A stretch of 64,000 nt of DNA. Source: Utricularia gibba (Eukaryota > Streptophyta > Magnoliopsida > Lamiales > Lentibulariaceae). The notes beneath the pieces are model-generated. The model made no database searches. It was not told the DNA's origin and was given only the letters and a program-made list of their open reading frames with translations. Positions within the stretch are counted from its first letter, which is position 1. Every line of letters begins with the position of its first letter. Below, piece by piece: positions 20,371-38,356 of this stretch. The position numbers and the translations under genes were made by a program. Where the stretch lies: the NCBI GenBank assembly GCA_002189035.1, contig NEEC01000015.1, positions 2,418,001 through 2,482,000 of the forward strand, read 5' to 3'.

Positions 20371-21643
20371 CTTTCTGGAAATGATGAAAATGGATCTCCT
20401 TCATTTACACACCCAGGTTCTCATACAAAATCTGAATTAACATTGACAAAACAGATTCAAAGAACGAACCGTTCGCCTGCTCAACTCCCTGAAATCAAAT
20501 CCGTGGACAGAGCAAATGAACACCGAAGAGGGAGCCGTTCGCCAAATATCTTATATATGAGCTACGCTTTCACATTTGTAACTTCTCAACAAAGCAAATG
20601 AACAACAGAACAAGCAATTTTTTTTGGACATGACGGGCTGTTAACAAAGCCCATTTGAGGGATTCAAATAATACTACTGGATTGGGCTTCCTCAGTATAT
20701 TGAGCCGCTTCTTGCAATGATGGTGGGCTTTTCACTTGTAGTCTAAAAATAGCTAAAAAAAAGTTGCATATTCATGAAAATTATGTGGATTGATTTGGAA
20801 AATTTTATACAATATAAAATATTATACATAATATGGAAATATGATTTTAGGTCAGGAAAATCAATATTAATATTTGATAAATAAATTATAAACATCAAAT
20901 TATGTGCAAAAAATGGGGGCGTTCCAATTACAGCCGTGCCAGTCAAAATCAATCTGCGTGTGGACGATGGATCCAAGACCCGCCCGCCGTCGCCCGACCC
21001 GGTATTTATAGCAGCAGGATCGTATATGGGACACGGCGTCTGATCCCAGCCCTTCCCCTCCTCACCACACTCGTTTACTCTGCGAGCACAAACGCGCAGC
21101 GCACTTTCTGTGGCTCTCTCTCTCTCTGCATCTAAAAATCTATCGATTCGCCGTTTTAAAGGCGTTTTCTCGTCGATCTAATTGTCTAAGGTAAGCCTTT
21201 CCTGTGGATTCCCTCTTCTGAAACTACTTTTTTTTATGCAGCTTTTGAGAATCTGTCGTGTATTTGATCGGGTCGGGTCGTTCTTGTTAGGATTTTTTTT
21301 GGGCAGAATTGTCGGTAGTGATGTTTTGTTGAATTGGCTGTTGATTTACGCTGTGTACATCTATTATGTTTTTTCGTGAGTTGATATTACTATGTCCGAT
21401 TCCTGATAATTGATTTTTCGGATTTGGGTTGCTCTTTGTTTTTGTTTTTTTGTTTTTTTTTGTTTTTTTTTTGCATATCTGTTTTGTTTGAATGCATGTC
21501 ATGGTGTAGATTCGGAGATTTAGGGTTTGAATTTAATCAGTTAATATTGTGCGGATTCTGTTGCTTAGACGGTATTATTTTTTAGGCACTTGGTTTTTGG
21601 TTCATAAATCATTCACTGTTTACTTATAGTTTTGAAGGTGACA
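20371..21643. promoter_or_regulatory. Divergent promoter region between NSF and the NOT4-like gene
   Basis: The two genes point away from each other with about 1.27 kb between starts. A TATA-like TATTTATA lies at 21003-21010. The NOT4-like 5' UTR appears to hold one intron, with donor GTAAGC at 21190-21195 and acceptor TTATAG ending at 21630. A CT-rich stretch at 21115-21127 is in the presumed 5' leader. Confidence 0.65.
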
Positions 21644-24600
21644 ATGAGTGACGAAGGTGAAAAGATGTGCCCTCTCTGTGCCGAGGAGATGGATCTGACT
21701 GACCAACAATTGAAGCCATGCAAGTGCGGCTATGAGGTATATTATTTTCATGCTTTGTTTCTCCTTTGTTGTACTTTTTAATGATCTTAATCCATAACTG
21801 TATACTGTCTTAATGTTTTGAAAGAGAAGCATAGATGCTTTCTGGAGTGTTTATAATGATCTTTATTCATTACTCTATGCTGCCCATAATGCTATAATTT
21901 TTAGTATTTTTAATTTGTCAATACTGAAATGCTTGGTTCTATCTATGTTACTATTTCTGAGTAAATCTGCAGATTTGTGTTTGGTGTTGGCACCAAATTA
22001 TGGAGATGGCAGAGAAGGATGCAACTCAAGGTCGTTGTCCGGCATGCCGTGCTCCATACGACAAAGAAAAGATAGTTGGGATGGCATCAAAATGTGAAAG
22101 GTGCTTGTTGGACTCAACAGATCGGATTTTTTTTCAGATTAGTCGGTCATAATCCTTTATTCTCATTCTTGATAATATATCAGATTAGTGTCCGAGATGA
22201 ATGTGGAGAAAAAAAAGTCCCAAAAGGGAAAGAGCAAGACCTCAGAAGGGAGGAAGCAACTTGATAGTGTACGAGTTATCCAGAGAAATCTTGTTTATGT
22301 TGTGGGCCTTCCGTTCCACCTTGCAGATGAAGATGTATTGTCGTGCACCCTTTTTCTTTTACATCACATTCTTGTGTGCACTGTGGCATATTTGGTTCTT
22401 TTGTTTCTGCAGATTCTTCAGCGAAGAGAATACTTTGGTCAGTATGGAAAAGTATTGAAGGTGTCCATATCACGTACATCAACTGGTGCCATACAACATT
22501 TTCCAAATAATACATGCAGTGTGTATGCCTCATTTTTCCGCTCTCAGATTATTATATTCATCAGATGGATTGACAAATTTATTATGTTAGTACAATTTTG
22601 TTCGCTATGGCTTGGATCTCCCTGATTGTGAGTTGTCCTTTTGTTGTTAAATGTGAGAAGTCTCAATTTAATTATGGTTTTGACTGGAGGGCCTTTTCTG
22701 GATTTCGCAGCCCTGTTTGAAGTCCATTTGTTGAACAGCATGGGCAGTCTAGGTGTAGATTTTAGCCATACTGCACAATATATTTCAGAATTTTTTTTCT
22801 TAGGGATTTTAAAATACATGTCAATATTCGACAATCAATTCTTATCAATGTTTCCATCAGCATTTCTTGTTTCCATTTTCCCATAGCTATATAACATATT
22901 CAAAGGAAGAGGAGGCAATTCGGTGTATTCAGTTGGTTCACGGGTTTGTTTTGGATGGTCGATCGTTGAGGTGAGCATCATAGTTACGTTGATTACTCTG
23001 TTCTTTTCTGGATAGTAATGCTTTTTTGGAACTAATCGCAGAGCTTGCTTTGGGACGACAAAATATTGTCATGCGTGGTTGAGAAATATGGTATGTTCTT
23101 TTATTACTTTCATAACTAGACAGCTGAAATTTCAAAACCATTCTGGATGTCCTCTAACCATTCTGCACGATATCTTAGTGAAGGCTCTCTTTCTTTTCCA
23201 GCCTTGCAGCAACCCTGATTGCTTGTATCTTCACGAAATTGGCTCCCAAGAAGATAGCTTCACAAAGGATGAAATTATATCTGCTTACACAAGGTATTTT
23301 GGTATCTCGACTTCTCTTCCATATGTTAAGTATCCAGTTTTGATAAGGTTGTGTCTTTTCTACTCCTTGATGAAGCTGCGGCCTCTGACTGTTATATGTA
23401 CATGCACTGTTCTTTGTAGTCATTGTGCAGGAGGCCATCCTACATGCATATTTGTTTTCCAATTTTTGAACCTCTCTCTATCCTGCTGTAGAGTTGCTGA
23501 ATTTTCTCTTATGCTGCGCGAGGGGCTGTTTTGGTTGGAGATGTTACACCATATTACCATTATCCTCATAAGGATGCTGTTATTTAACGCCATATTATGT
23601 GACATAGATAGTTTATAAACTTGGGTGTTCCTGTTTATCTTTTTTTGTTTAGCAAGCTAGGTGTGAGGACTTTCGCTTTGCCTGCTTTGGCCCTTTTGAA
23701 AATTTTAAGCTTGATGGTCTTTTAAAACACTATTTCAATGCAACTCTGAAGGAACCAGGTTCAACAGATCACTAGTTCTACATATAGCAGTCAGCGGCGT
23801 TCAGGGACTACTCTGCCTTCTCCTAATGATGATAATTCTGATACTAGTGCTGTTTCTCAAGGAAAACCTACTACTAAAGCTAGTGCTAATTCTCATGTAA
23901 GACTTCTAAATGATGATTTATTTTTCTGTGAAAGTGGCTTTACAAACCAGAACATTTTAACCTTTTTCAATTCCATCCCTACCCTTATCATTCCATCATT
24001 CTGTATTCTTTATTGTTTGCCATTTGATGGGACTTCGCAATATGTAAATGTTTATTGGCCTTATGAAATAAAAATTTTATTTTGATGCTTTTGAGTTCTT
24101 TTATATATTTGAACTTGTAGAACCTTTTTATGGCAAACGAAAATTTATCTGGATGGGTAAAGGTTTATTCATGTAATTTATGTATCTTCTGTTTTTTTTC
24201 CTAACAGAATTTGAGTGGTACTAGAGTTTCATCACCTGATAGTAGCTCTGGCAGATCTTCTGCTCCCCCATTGCGGCATCATGGTTTGTTATACTCTTTT
24301 ATTGATTTTATGCTTTTTTTACTCTTGCTTAGTCGTGCGTTATTTTTATGTAGGGGAACTCGCTCTTCTCAGACAAATACACGTGTTAGTGGGTCACCCG
24401 CTCAGAAATCTATTGTGGTTGATGGCCCTACGTCACTTTCTAAGCCAACTATAAGTGCAAATGGAAAGAAGGTGGTTTGTGATGAAAAAACTTCTATTTC
24501 TCAAGATACGAATATTCCAGGTATATCTGAACCCGCTATAGTTGGTTCACAAGCAGATGGGAGTACTAGTCTTGCAGGAGTTACAGTATCATCTGCTTCT

Positions 24601-26518
24601 CTTTCTCATTTTACCTCAAGTATACAACCGGCTCCTTTGCCAGCATCCCTTCCACCACTAAATGCTACTGATATGTGTCGTTCCTCACCCTGTGAACCTG
24701 GAGAGAATATTATTGATGAACGAGATGAGAGCATTGAGAATATATGCTCAAGCATTTTATCAATGAACATTCATGTAAATCAGAACCCCGGAATGGATAT
24801 TTTGAGCACATTGGAAAACCTGCATTTGATGGTACATCAGAAAATAGTGTAAATACTTCAGAGGCACGTGGTTCTGGAATCCACTCTGATTTTAAACCAG
24901 GGCAGCATTCTGAGGAATCACAAGTTGATCCCCTGCAAGGGGAGAATTATTCATTATCTCGTAGGAATGAAAGGGTCACTATTCCACCTAACACTGTTGA
25001 TGGAGTCCGTGATCTTTTCCAGGCTTCAAGTTTTTCAAGGCATTCCTCCATTCCTTCTCCGCAAGTCAATAGTTTTGACAGTTCAATTATTACCAAGCTC
25101 ACTGGGCAAGTTGTAGATAGTAACAAGGATTTGACTGTGTCAACTTCTTATTTTTCCAATAGAAAGCCCGAGGAAATCCTCATTTCTCAAGATTCTGATG
25201 ATGCCACATGCTCTAAGTTTTCTCTTGGTAAGGGTGCATCGTCTTTGCTTAGAAGATATGAAGATGAAGCAAAGAGTTACCCAGTTGATATGGGGGAAAG
25301 CAGTATCATATCAAATATATTAGCTTCAGATTTTGATCCACTGAACGAGCCCTTTGTCTTGCCTCAAAACTTGGGTGATCTTTTTGGTGAAGAGAAACAG
25401 TTGTATAATATTATAGGTTCTCGGAAGGTTAACAATGCCAGTCAATCTCGTTTTGCATTTGCCAGGGAAGAGGAAGTGAGTAGCCATTTTTCTGATTTTG
25501 GAAGACCTGGAGACTATGGTGCTAAGCAGGATTCTTTTCTCAGCAATCACTCCAATAGAAATAGCTTTCATGCTGATAGATTTATCAATCAATGTTCAGT
25601 CGCGGGTGGCATTGAATCAGATATACTTAACAACAATCATTCTCATTTCACTTCTAGCAAGATTCCAGGTTAGGGGTCATATTTGTAATCCATTCCGTAT
25701 GGCCTAGGTTTGTATTATTTTTTTTTAACGGCCTTGCTGATTTTTTTCTTTTTTGAAACAGTTGCCAAATCTCACATATCTGCACCTCCTGGATTTTCAG
25801 CACCCGGCAGGCTTCCTCCTCCTGGATTTCCTTCTATTATGACTGAACATAAATTTGAATCCTCCTCCGGTTAGATTATTACTTGAGAAACTGCTCTTTT
25901 TGTTGAACTCTTTTGTCCCTGAGCATGTTGTTTCCTTCTCTATTTTCAGGAAGTAATCTGCATGTTGCTCGATTTGCCCAGAGTAATTACTCCCAGGTCT
26001 CAACAAGTGATAACACATACATCAATGGTGATGTTGAGTTTCTTGATCCGGCAATTTTGGCTGTTGGTAAGGGCACACTTGCCAGTAGCAACAATAGCCT
26101 TGGCATTGATATGAGAACTAGTTTTTCACCTCAAATTGGTTATGAAGACCCGAGGATCCAACCATTTGTGCATAGATCTCTTCCTCTGTACGAGAGCCCT
26201 AGATTTCCTGATTTACGGGAAACTATCTCCAGCTATGGTGATGGCTATGGCAACTCCTCAAGGGTTCTAGAGCAAAAGCAGTCTATCAATCCCTCTCCAT
26301 TCTCTTACTTTTCCTTCCCTCAGTCTCGAAATGGAATGCCATCAAATGGTCCGTGGGAGAGTTGGAATGAGCCTAGGAGAGACAGTAATCTTGCTGTGCC
26401 AGATCTGCCAAGGGCCGAGAGATTGTTATTTAGCGATTCCTATTCCAGTCACGACGATTCGTTGAGAAGAGTGCCTAGCTCATCAGACAGTCAATACAAT
26501 GGGATATACCGGATTTAG
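21644..26518 (+). CDS. NOT4-like RING/RRM protein (CCR4-NOT complex subunit type), with two apparent frame breaks
   Basis: Family members are ubiquitin E3 ligases of the CCR4-NOT complex, acting in mRNA and ribosome quality control. Exons placed: 21644-21736, 21973-22100, 22184-22334, then about 22414-22520, 22888-22970, 23041-23091, 23203-23293, 23751-23896 and on to the TAG at 26516-26518. The C4C4-type RING begins EKMCPLCAEEMDLTDQQLKP and ends GRCPACRAPYDKEKIVG. The RRM includes RNLVYVVGLP and YGKVLKVSISR, followed by a C3H1 finger (TKYCHAWLRNMPCSNPDCLY). The rest is a long Ser/Asn-rich tail with a conserved APPGFSAPGRLPPPGF segment. The frame breaks at a GGGG run at 24353-24356, next to a splice acceptor, and at CCCC at 24786-24789. 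One extra base at each restores a continuous protein. Confidence 0.87.
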
Positions 26519-27670
26519 TTCCGGCCCTTGGATGCTCTTCCTTTCTATTCTCTTTTCAAAAAATTGTATACTGCTGAAAGATCTTCTCATGACCACGGGA
26601 AGCCCGGATCCGAGGATGTTACTCTTTGGATTCAACAATTTTGCGACAGTTTTTTGTGCTTGCTGAACTGAACTCACTCCCGCCATGGAAGTTTGTGAAG
26701 GATCGAAGCCATCCACCCATATTGCTGATTCAAGCTTTATCAGACAGGGGAGTGGGGGTCCTGAGACCTGTAGGTATTCTTCATTCTACCTGTTGAAACC
26801 ATGCTGAGAGATTCGAGCTCAAACCTGCAGCCCATCATCAGGCGCACTCTGTTTGTTTCCACATGCGTTAATTCTGTTTGTTTTGCTTAACCGAATTGTT
26901 TCATGTTCACCCAGGTGGAAGAGTTTCGTGTTCTTGGCTTGGGATGATCTTCGCTGCCTGGCGTACACCGATCAAGGAATCTGCTCTCTTTCTACTTGCA
27001 TATACAACTTGAGTGTTGAGCCTATTCGTTAACCGTGTGTGCAGTTCCAGAGAGCAGGGGCTGGGCAAGTGAACACAAGCAATGGGATGGATCCCTTTGT
27101 AACTTTGCGGTTGTTTGAGACCCTCTAGAAGACAGGAAGAGATGATTGGTTTGGATTTTATTAAGAAAAAAAAAACAAGTGTGTGATAGCGCGTGGTCAT
27201 GAGCTTGTTTCTTTGTAATGGCTTACTGTTTGATTTTATTTATTATTTTACATAAGTGAAACCTCCATCTGCTCTTTTCATCATGACGCAAGGCGGTAAC
27301 CTTCTGATGCTTTTCTTTTTCTTTTTTCCCGTAAAAGTAGAAGCAACAAGGGGAATAATCAAGGAGCCTCTTGTACTTACATGGGGCTCCAGCAAATCTT
27401 TCCAAAGTTGCATGTATTCAAGCAAGCTTCCAAGAATATTCTTCCATACGAAAAATTGGGCCCCATATATTGCGAATTCTACTGTGGTTGTGGTGAAGAA
27501 ATTTTACCAGTGGTGCGTCGTGTGTTGGTCGGCGCTGGGATGCCATGCCATGGCATACAGTCCAGCAGCAGCTGAAAGTCGCTTGAATGAAAGAGATGAG
27601 AGGTCAAGGCGGTGACATGGACCTAGACACCCGATTTAGTCGTAATTTGTAAACAAATTTTCAAAGATCA
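26519..27670. other. 3' UTR of NOT4-like gene and spacer
   Basis: Non-coding; the proximal 0.6 kb is probably 3' UTR. Short open frames in several phases show no recognisable product. Confidence 0.6.
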
Positions 27671-28030
27671 TCAAGGACTCATCGCCGCCGAAGATCGATT
27701 GCATTCTTCGGCGGTAGCGCACTTCACCGAACCCACGATTCCGGCAACTAAGAGGACCAAGTTTCGACGTATACTCTGAAAAATAAGCGCTTTGATTTTT
27801 CCCCTCCTCGGCGGCGCCGGTACGGGAGTGTCTCTTCTCAATCGGATTTGGCTCGATGAGAATTTTTCTGAAAACAAAAATATGCATATGTCGATCGGTG
27901 TTTAGAAAGCAAACACAAGGACGCAGTTTTCGGAAAACTTACTGCCTGTAGCACCAGGATCTCCGGCAACCCCTCGAGGATATCAAGTCCTCACACAGTC
28001 GGAAGGCGACAGAGCTTTTTCAGATTCCAT
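27671..28030 (-). CDS. Doubtful small gene, unknown function, in-frame TGA
   Basis: A TATA-like sequence (TATATAAAC, minus strand, about 28090-28101) precedes an ATG at 28028-28030. A consensus GTAAGT donor begins at 27942 and a TTTTCAG acceptor ends at 27868, giving exons 27943-28030 and 27671-27867 in phase. The second exon reads LRRDTPVPAPPRRGKIKA, then LIFQSI, stop at 27671. A PPRRG(Q/K)IKxxIF segment resembles one I recall from small uncharacterised plant proteins. Codon 16 is TGA, so the spliced frame is broken at ACT-TGA-TAT. It could be a pseudogene, a sequencing error or chance. I assign no function. Confidence 0.35.
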
Positions 28031-28984
28031 TGAAGACGCTGAAGTTTTAAAACTATACAAGGGACTGAGAGAGAGGAAGAGTATGCTGGAGGTTTATATA
28101 CACATGCAAGAGTGGAGGGGAATGGTGAATAAACCTTTTGGAAGGAAAATGGCAGGAAGGTTCCGTAACATGAAATCGAAGATGGGCAAGTCTTGGTGGG
28201 GCATGCCGACGCTTGTGCCGACTCGGACAGTAGTTCGTTTAATTCTTACTTAGAACCCTTTGTTTTATTTGTGCACGTCGAAGTCTTCGCAAGCGCTCCT
28301 CTCCAACTCGTGCAGTTTCGGACAACAGGAACTCTGCCTCTCTCATTCTTTCTAGAACCAAAGGCCCCATGTCCAACCACCAACCCAACCCACGCATGGC
28401 TTCAGTGTGGGAAAATCGCATCGCACCAGCCACAGCGGAAGCTGCCGAGTTGGAACACATGACACGCATTGAACTTGAAAAAAAAATCCGGGTGATAAAA
28501 AATAAAAACAATTGTTTTATTTCTCTTTATTTATATAATATCCATTATTAACCTATTTGATTTTTTTTTTTTTTGTTGTTGTTCCTAATTTTAGGTCTCT
28601 TCCACGAAGCGTCACTCTAATCATGGAAAGGCCTGTCCAGCCTCTTACCACACTTGTGCGAGGACACTCTTATTTAATATATAATGTCTTAATTATTATA
28701 TTAAAAAACAATAAAAAAATCTTTTTGGACAGATGGGTTAAGATGACGTCAGCATGACATGCATGGTTCAGGGTTTGGTACACACAAACCAACCCCCTGG
28801 TCTGCCTTGCAAACATGATTAATTGAGAACCCTAATTGTGTTTGATCAGGGCATAGTACCGGATCCTGCCCCTTCTTCCTAATTTTCATCAAATTAAACA
28901 CACGTGAAATTTTATTTTATTTATTCTCTCTATTTATACCCTAAGTGACCCTCTACGTTCGTCTCGTCCTGCGGTTTGGTTCCC
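28031..28984. other. Spacer upstream of the WOX gene
   Basis: The left end holds the TATA-like site of the doubtful small gene. The right end is the WOX promoter, with TATTTATACC at 28930-28939. In between is AT-rich sequence with poly-T, no gene seen. Confidence 0.55.
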
Positions 28985-29675
28985 ATGCATACCATCAGTT
29001 CGAAGAGGTGGTGCCCCACGCCGGAGCAAGTAATGATACTGGAGGAGCTGTACACGCGCGGCCTGCGAACTCCCAACGCCGCCCAGATACAGAAAATCAC
29101 CGCCCACCTCGCCGTCTACGGTAGAATTCAAGGGAAGAATGTGTTTTACTGGTTTCAGAATCACAAAGCTAGGGATCGGCAGAAGCTGAGGAGGAAAATT
29201 CAGAAGCAACTCCACCAAAATCATGTTATAGAGGAGCTGGAACTGGCACCGCCCTGCAATCCCTTCTTTCAGAACCTCCGGTCACCCACCGCCGCGCGCA
29301 CCTCCCCTACCTCCAACATTACCCCGCTGAAAGTGTTGGCTACCAGGTAACCCTTCCAACAGAGAAAAAAAAACCCTAGCTTAAGTTTGTACAATTCCAC
29401 TCGTGATTACCCAAAAGCTTAATCTTGTATTACCACGTTTTGAAACACTAGAATAGCAAGCAGGCAACACCTTAATCCGGGTTGTTTGGAATATGATAAT
29501 ACTGCAGGGTGCAAGAATATGCGATGAGGGACCAGAGGGAGTTGCAAGGAGGTCCCAGGCATGGCCGTTAATGATATCCTACGGTCCCATTTTCCCCTGC
29601 TGCAACCGGAGCCGGCCCCTACGGACTCTGCCGCTATTTCCCATCCGCTCCGATGAAGAAACCGGTGCTTCTTGA
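28985..29675 (+). CDS. WUSCHEL-related homeobox factor, WOX3/PRS-like
   Basis: Nuclear homeodomain transcription factor; WOX3 members control lateral organ margin and blade outgrowth (family knowledge). The ATG at 28985 is chosen over an upstream TTG. Exon 1 (28985-29346) starts [20 protein letters not shown] and carries the extended WOX homeodomain, including [17 protein letters not shown] and [20 protein letters not shown]. Donor GTAACC follows. Exon 2 (29516-29675, acceptor GCAAG) ends [20 protein letters not shown] and contains the WUS box TLPLFP. The acceptor was chosen because a nearer CTGCAG would break the frame and lose the WUS box. The spliced protein is 173 residues. The homeodomain start [10 protein letters not shown] is typical of the WOX3 clade; the clade call is by recall. 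Confidence 0.87.
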
Positions 29676-31604
<1,929 letters not shown>

Positions 31605-31911
31605 GATCCTGTTCTCCTTTCCTCTGGTTAGGCATTAACTTTGTAATAGTGGTGTGAAAATTCAAGTCTTGCTGTCAAGAAAATGATAACTTTCAGAGAA
31701 ACTTTCCGTTTTCTTGTGCAACGTCCTTTCTTTCTCGGTAGACGATGAGGTATGGTGGTGAACATGCTTCATGCCCTAGTTGTTAGTTATTCATGGCGAA
31801 TTGGGGAATTTAGGGTTAACTGCTGCATTACATTGTTGCGATAAACCGTTCATTACAATTCCTCGCTCTGAGCAAAGAGCTTAAAGTACCAGATTGAATG
31901 AAAAACAATAG
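31605..31911. other. Convergent 3' region between H4 and the Nudix gene
   Basis: Short non-coding stretch holding the 3' ends of two convergent genes. Confidence 0.6.
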
Positions 31912-33656
31912 TCATATGGTGATGGACTGTAGCATTAACTTGTACAAAGCAAATCCTCCTTGGTGGCAACCGGGCATCTTCGTGGTAGCAGCAGCTACAA
32001 GATCCTGGTGCAGAGAGAGCTTAAAAACTTCAATGTGAAGAAGAAATTAAGCAGAATGAAGGGTTCATAAACTAGGCGGAGAAGTGAACCATTGGCATAG
32101 TGAAAAGCTGTGTCGATTCGTAGACATCTTGAGCAGTCTTGTAGAGCTGATGAATCTCATCGGAATGGAGACTGCACTCGATGTAGAAGAAAGCTGTTGG
32201 TCTAACATTTACAACTCTCTGTGAGATTCCAAGGAAGACAGGCTCGCTCTGCAGCACCACCGGAAACCTGATATTCTTGAGTAATTCGACAATAATACCA
32301 GTGAAATGATGAAGCGACTCACTAGTTTTGTGGCAGGAACTCCGACTTCTTCAACCACCTCGCGGATGATACTGTCAAACATTTCCTGGGAAACCTTTTT
32401 ATTCACTGTTTCATGAGTTGGAGTTTCAAAATCTTGGTAGCTTGTTATGCCTGCATCCTTGGGCTACTGAGAGGATTAGAGTCGGAAGCACAATCTCAAA
32501 GCACTTGGAAGAAAGATTGGGAATTGTTTAGTTGTGCACCTCAGGATGGCCACCAGGGAAAACAAAGTGGTTTGGGAATTCACCAACATTGTGGCTTCTT
32601 TGCAGCAGAACAATTTGGTCATCGGATGTCTTGACAATTGCGCCGTTGCCAAGAGGATTTGATGTATGTTTACATCTTTCTTGATCGTCTGCATGTTACA
32701 AGGCGACAAGTTTCGAAATCCTACCAGAAGTACGAGATTGATGTGTAGGTTTATGTGGGTGCATACCTTCGGATGGAACAAGAAACTCTTCCCAAAGAGG
32801 ATTCAGATTTGTCCCGACAAATGTCCTGCTCAGGGAGGAATACTACAGAGGTTCTAACTTAAATTTCCACATTGAAATCTAGTAAACCGGCGTGCTATCT
32901 ATCAAAGGGCTGAAAAAAGAGAAGAAGAGATAAAGCACCTGTAGTCTGTTAAGCCAAGATGGAGGCAAACACTAGGCTTTTGATGTGGCTCAGCTGAAGA
33001 AATCACATGTCCACCGTACTGACAAACCATGAACCGAATTAATGTAGAGATAGATATTCATCGATTCCATGAAACAAGTAGTTAGTTACAAACAGTTTAT
33101 CTGGCATGCAAGACAGAAAATCAGACAAACTATTCGAATAACGAACACTTCATGGAGAAAGAAGAACATACCCTAAACTTTAGTCCATTGTAGAGAGCAG
33201 GGCTCTGCTGAAGTCTCGTGTCCCATATCTGACAACCAGAAATCCAACCATCAACGAATCAAAGAATCGACACACAGTGAGAGAGAAACAGAGAGCCAAT
33301 ATATCAGCAAAACCTCCAAAATGGAATCCTCCAATCTGGAATCCGAGTGTGGAATTCTATCAAATGACCGATCAAACACCGAAGAAACCTGCGCATTAAA
33401 TGGGAACACGCATTCCCAATTGCCCCATCCACTTCAGATATTTTGCGCAAACTCAACTCGTATAGTATATACTTGAATCCGATTCCCATACAAACTCGAG
33501 TTGAAGCTCGATTCGACTCCAAAAATTAATATTAAGAATCCATAATCCAAAATTTTGATAGACCTGGGATGCAGAAAGACCTGATGGACAAGACAGGAGA
33601 AGTCGAAAAGCCGGACGATCATCGCGACCGCTGTCACCGGAAGCCGGCTTCTCCAT
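31912..33656 (-). CDS. Nudix hydrolase, NUDT9-like
   Basis: Nudix proteins hydrolyse nucleoside diphosphates linked to other groups; the substrate of this plant clade is not evident from sequence. The start ATG at 33654-33656 gives MEKPASGDSGRDDRPAFRLL, then LSCPSGLSASQ. The Nudix box is split by an intron: FVFPGGHPE near 32540-32560, and VSQEMFDSIIREVVEEVGVP near 32340-32400, so the glutamates of REVVEEVG are present. A long insertion between the two halves is typical of this clade. Then RVVNVRPTAFFYIECSLHSD, and the end MPGCHQGGFALYKLMLQSITI with TGA at 31912-31914. Middle exons are not all placed. Confidence 0.87.
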
Positions 33657-33992
33657 CTCCGAAGAGAGACGCCACGGATCGTCACTCAGAAACAAGAATG
33701 ATTCTTTTTCTATTTTCCACAATATAGCCATAAATTAATATGAATGTTTAATTTCTAATCAAAGATAATTAATATTTTTTAATAAAATACATAAATTAAA
33801 AATAACCGATAATTTGACAAGTTCAAAACTTCAAAGTGAACCAGTATTCTATCCATTTGATGTTAGACCTGGATTTTAAAGTACAGTTGTGAATGCCCAT
33901 CAAAAAGAGCACAATATAATCAATTTTAAACAAGGAAAAAAATCCTTGTAAATTCCCAATGAGTCTATCCTCCCTCAGCCATGTTTTCCGGC
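33657..33992. other. Promoter of Nudix gene and 3' UTR of Ca2+-ATPase
   Basis: Both flanking genes are on the minus strand. AT-rich, no gene seen. Confidence 0.6.
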
Positions 33993-38356
<4,364 letters not shown>

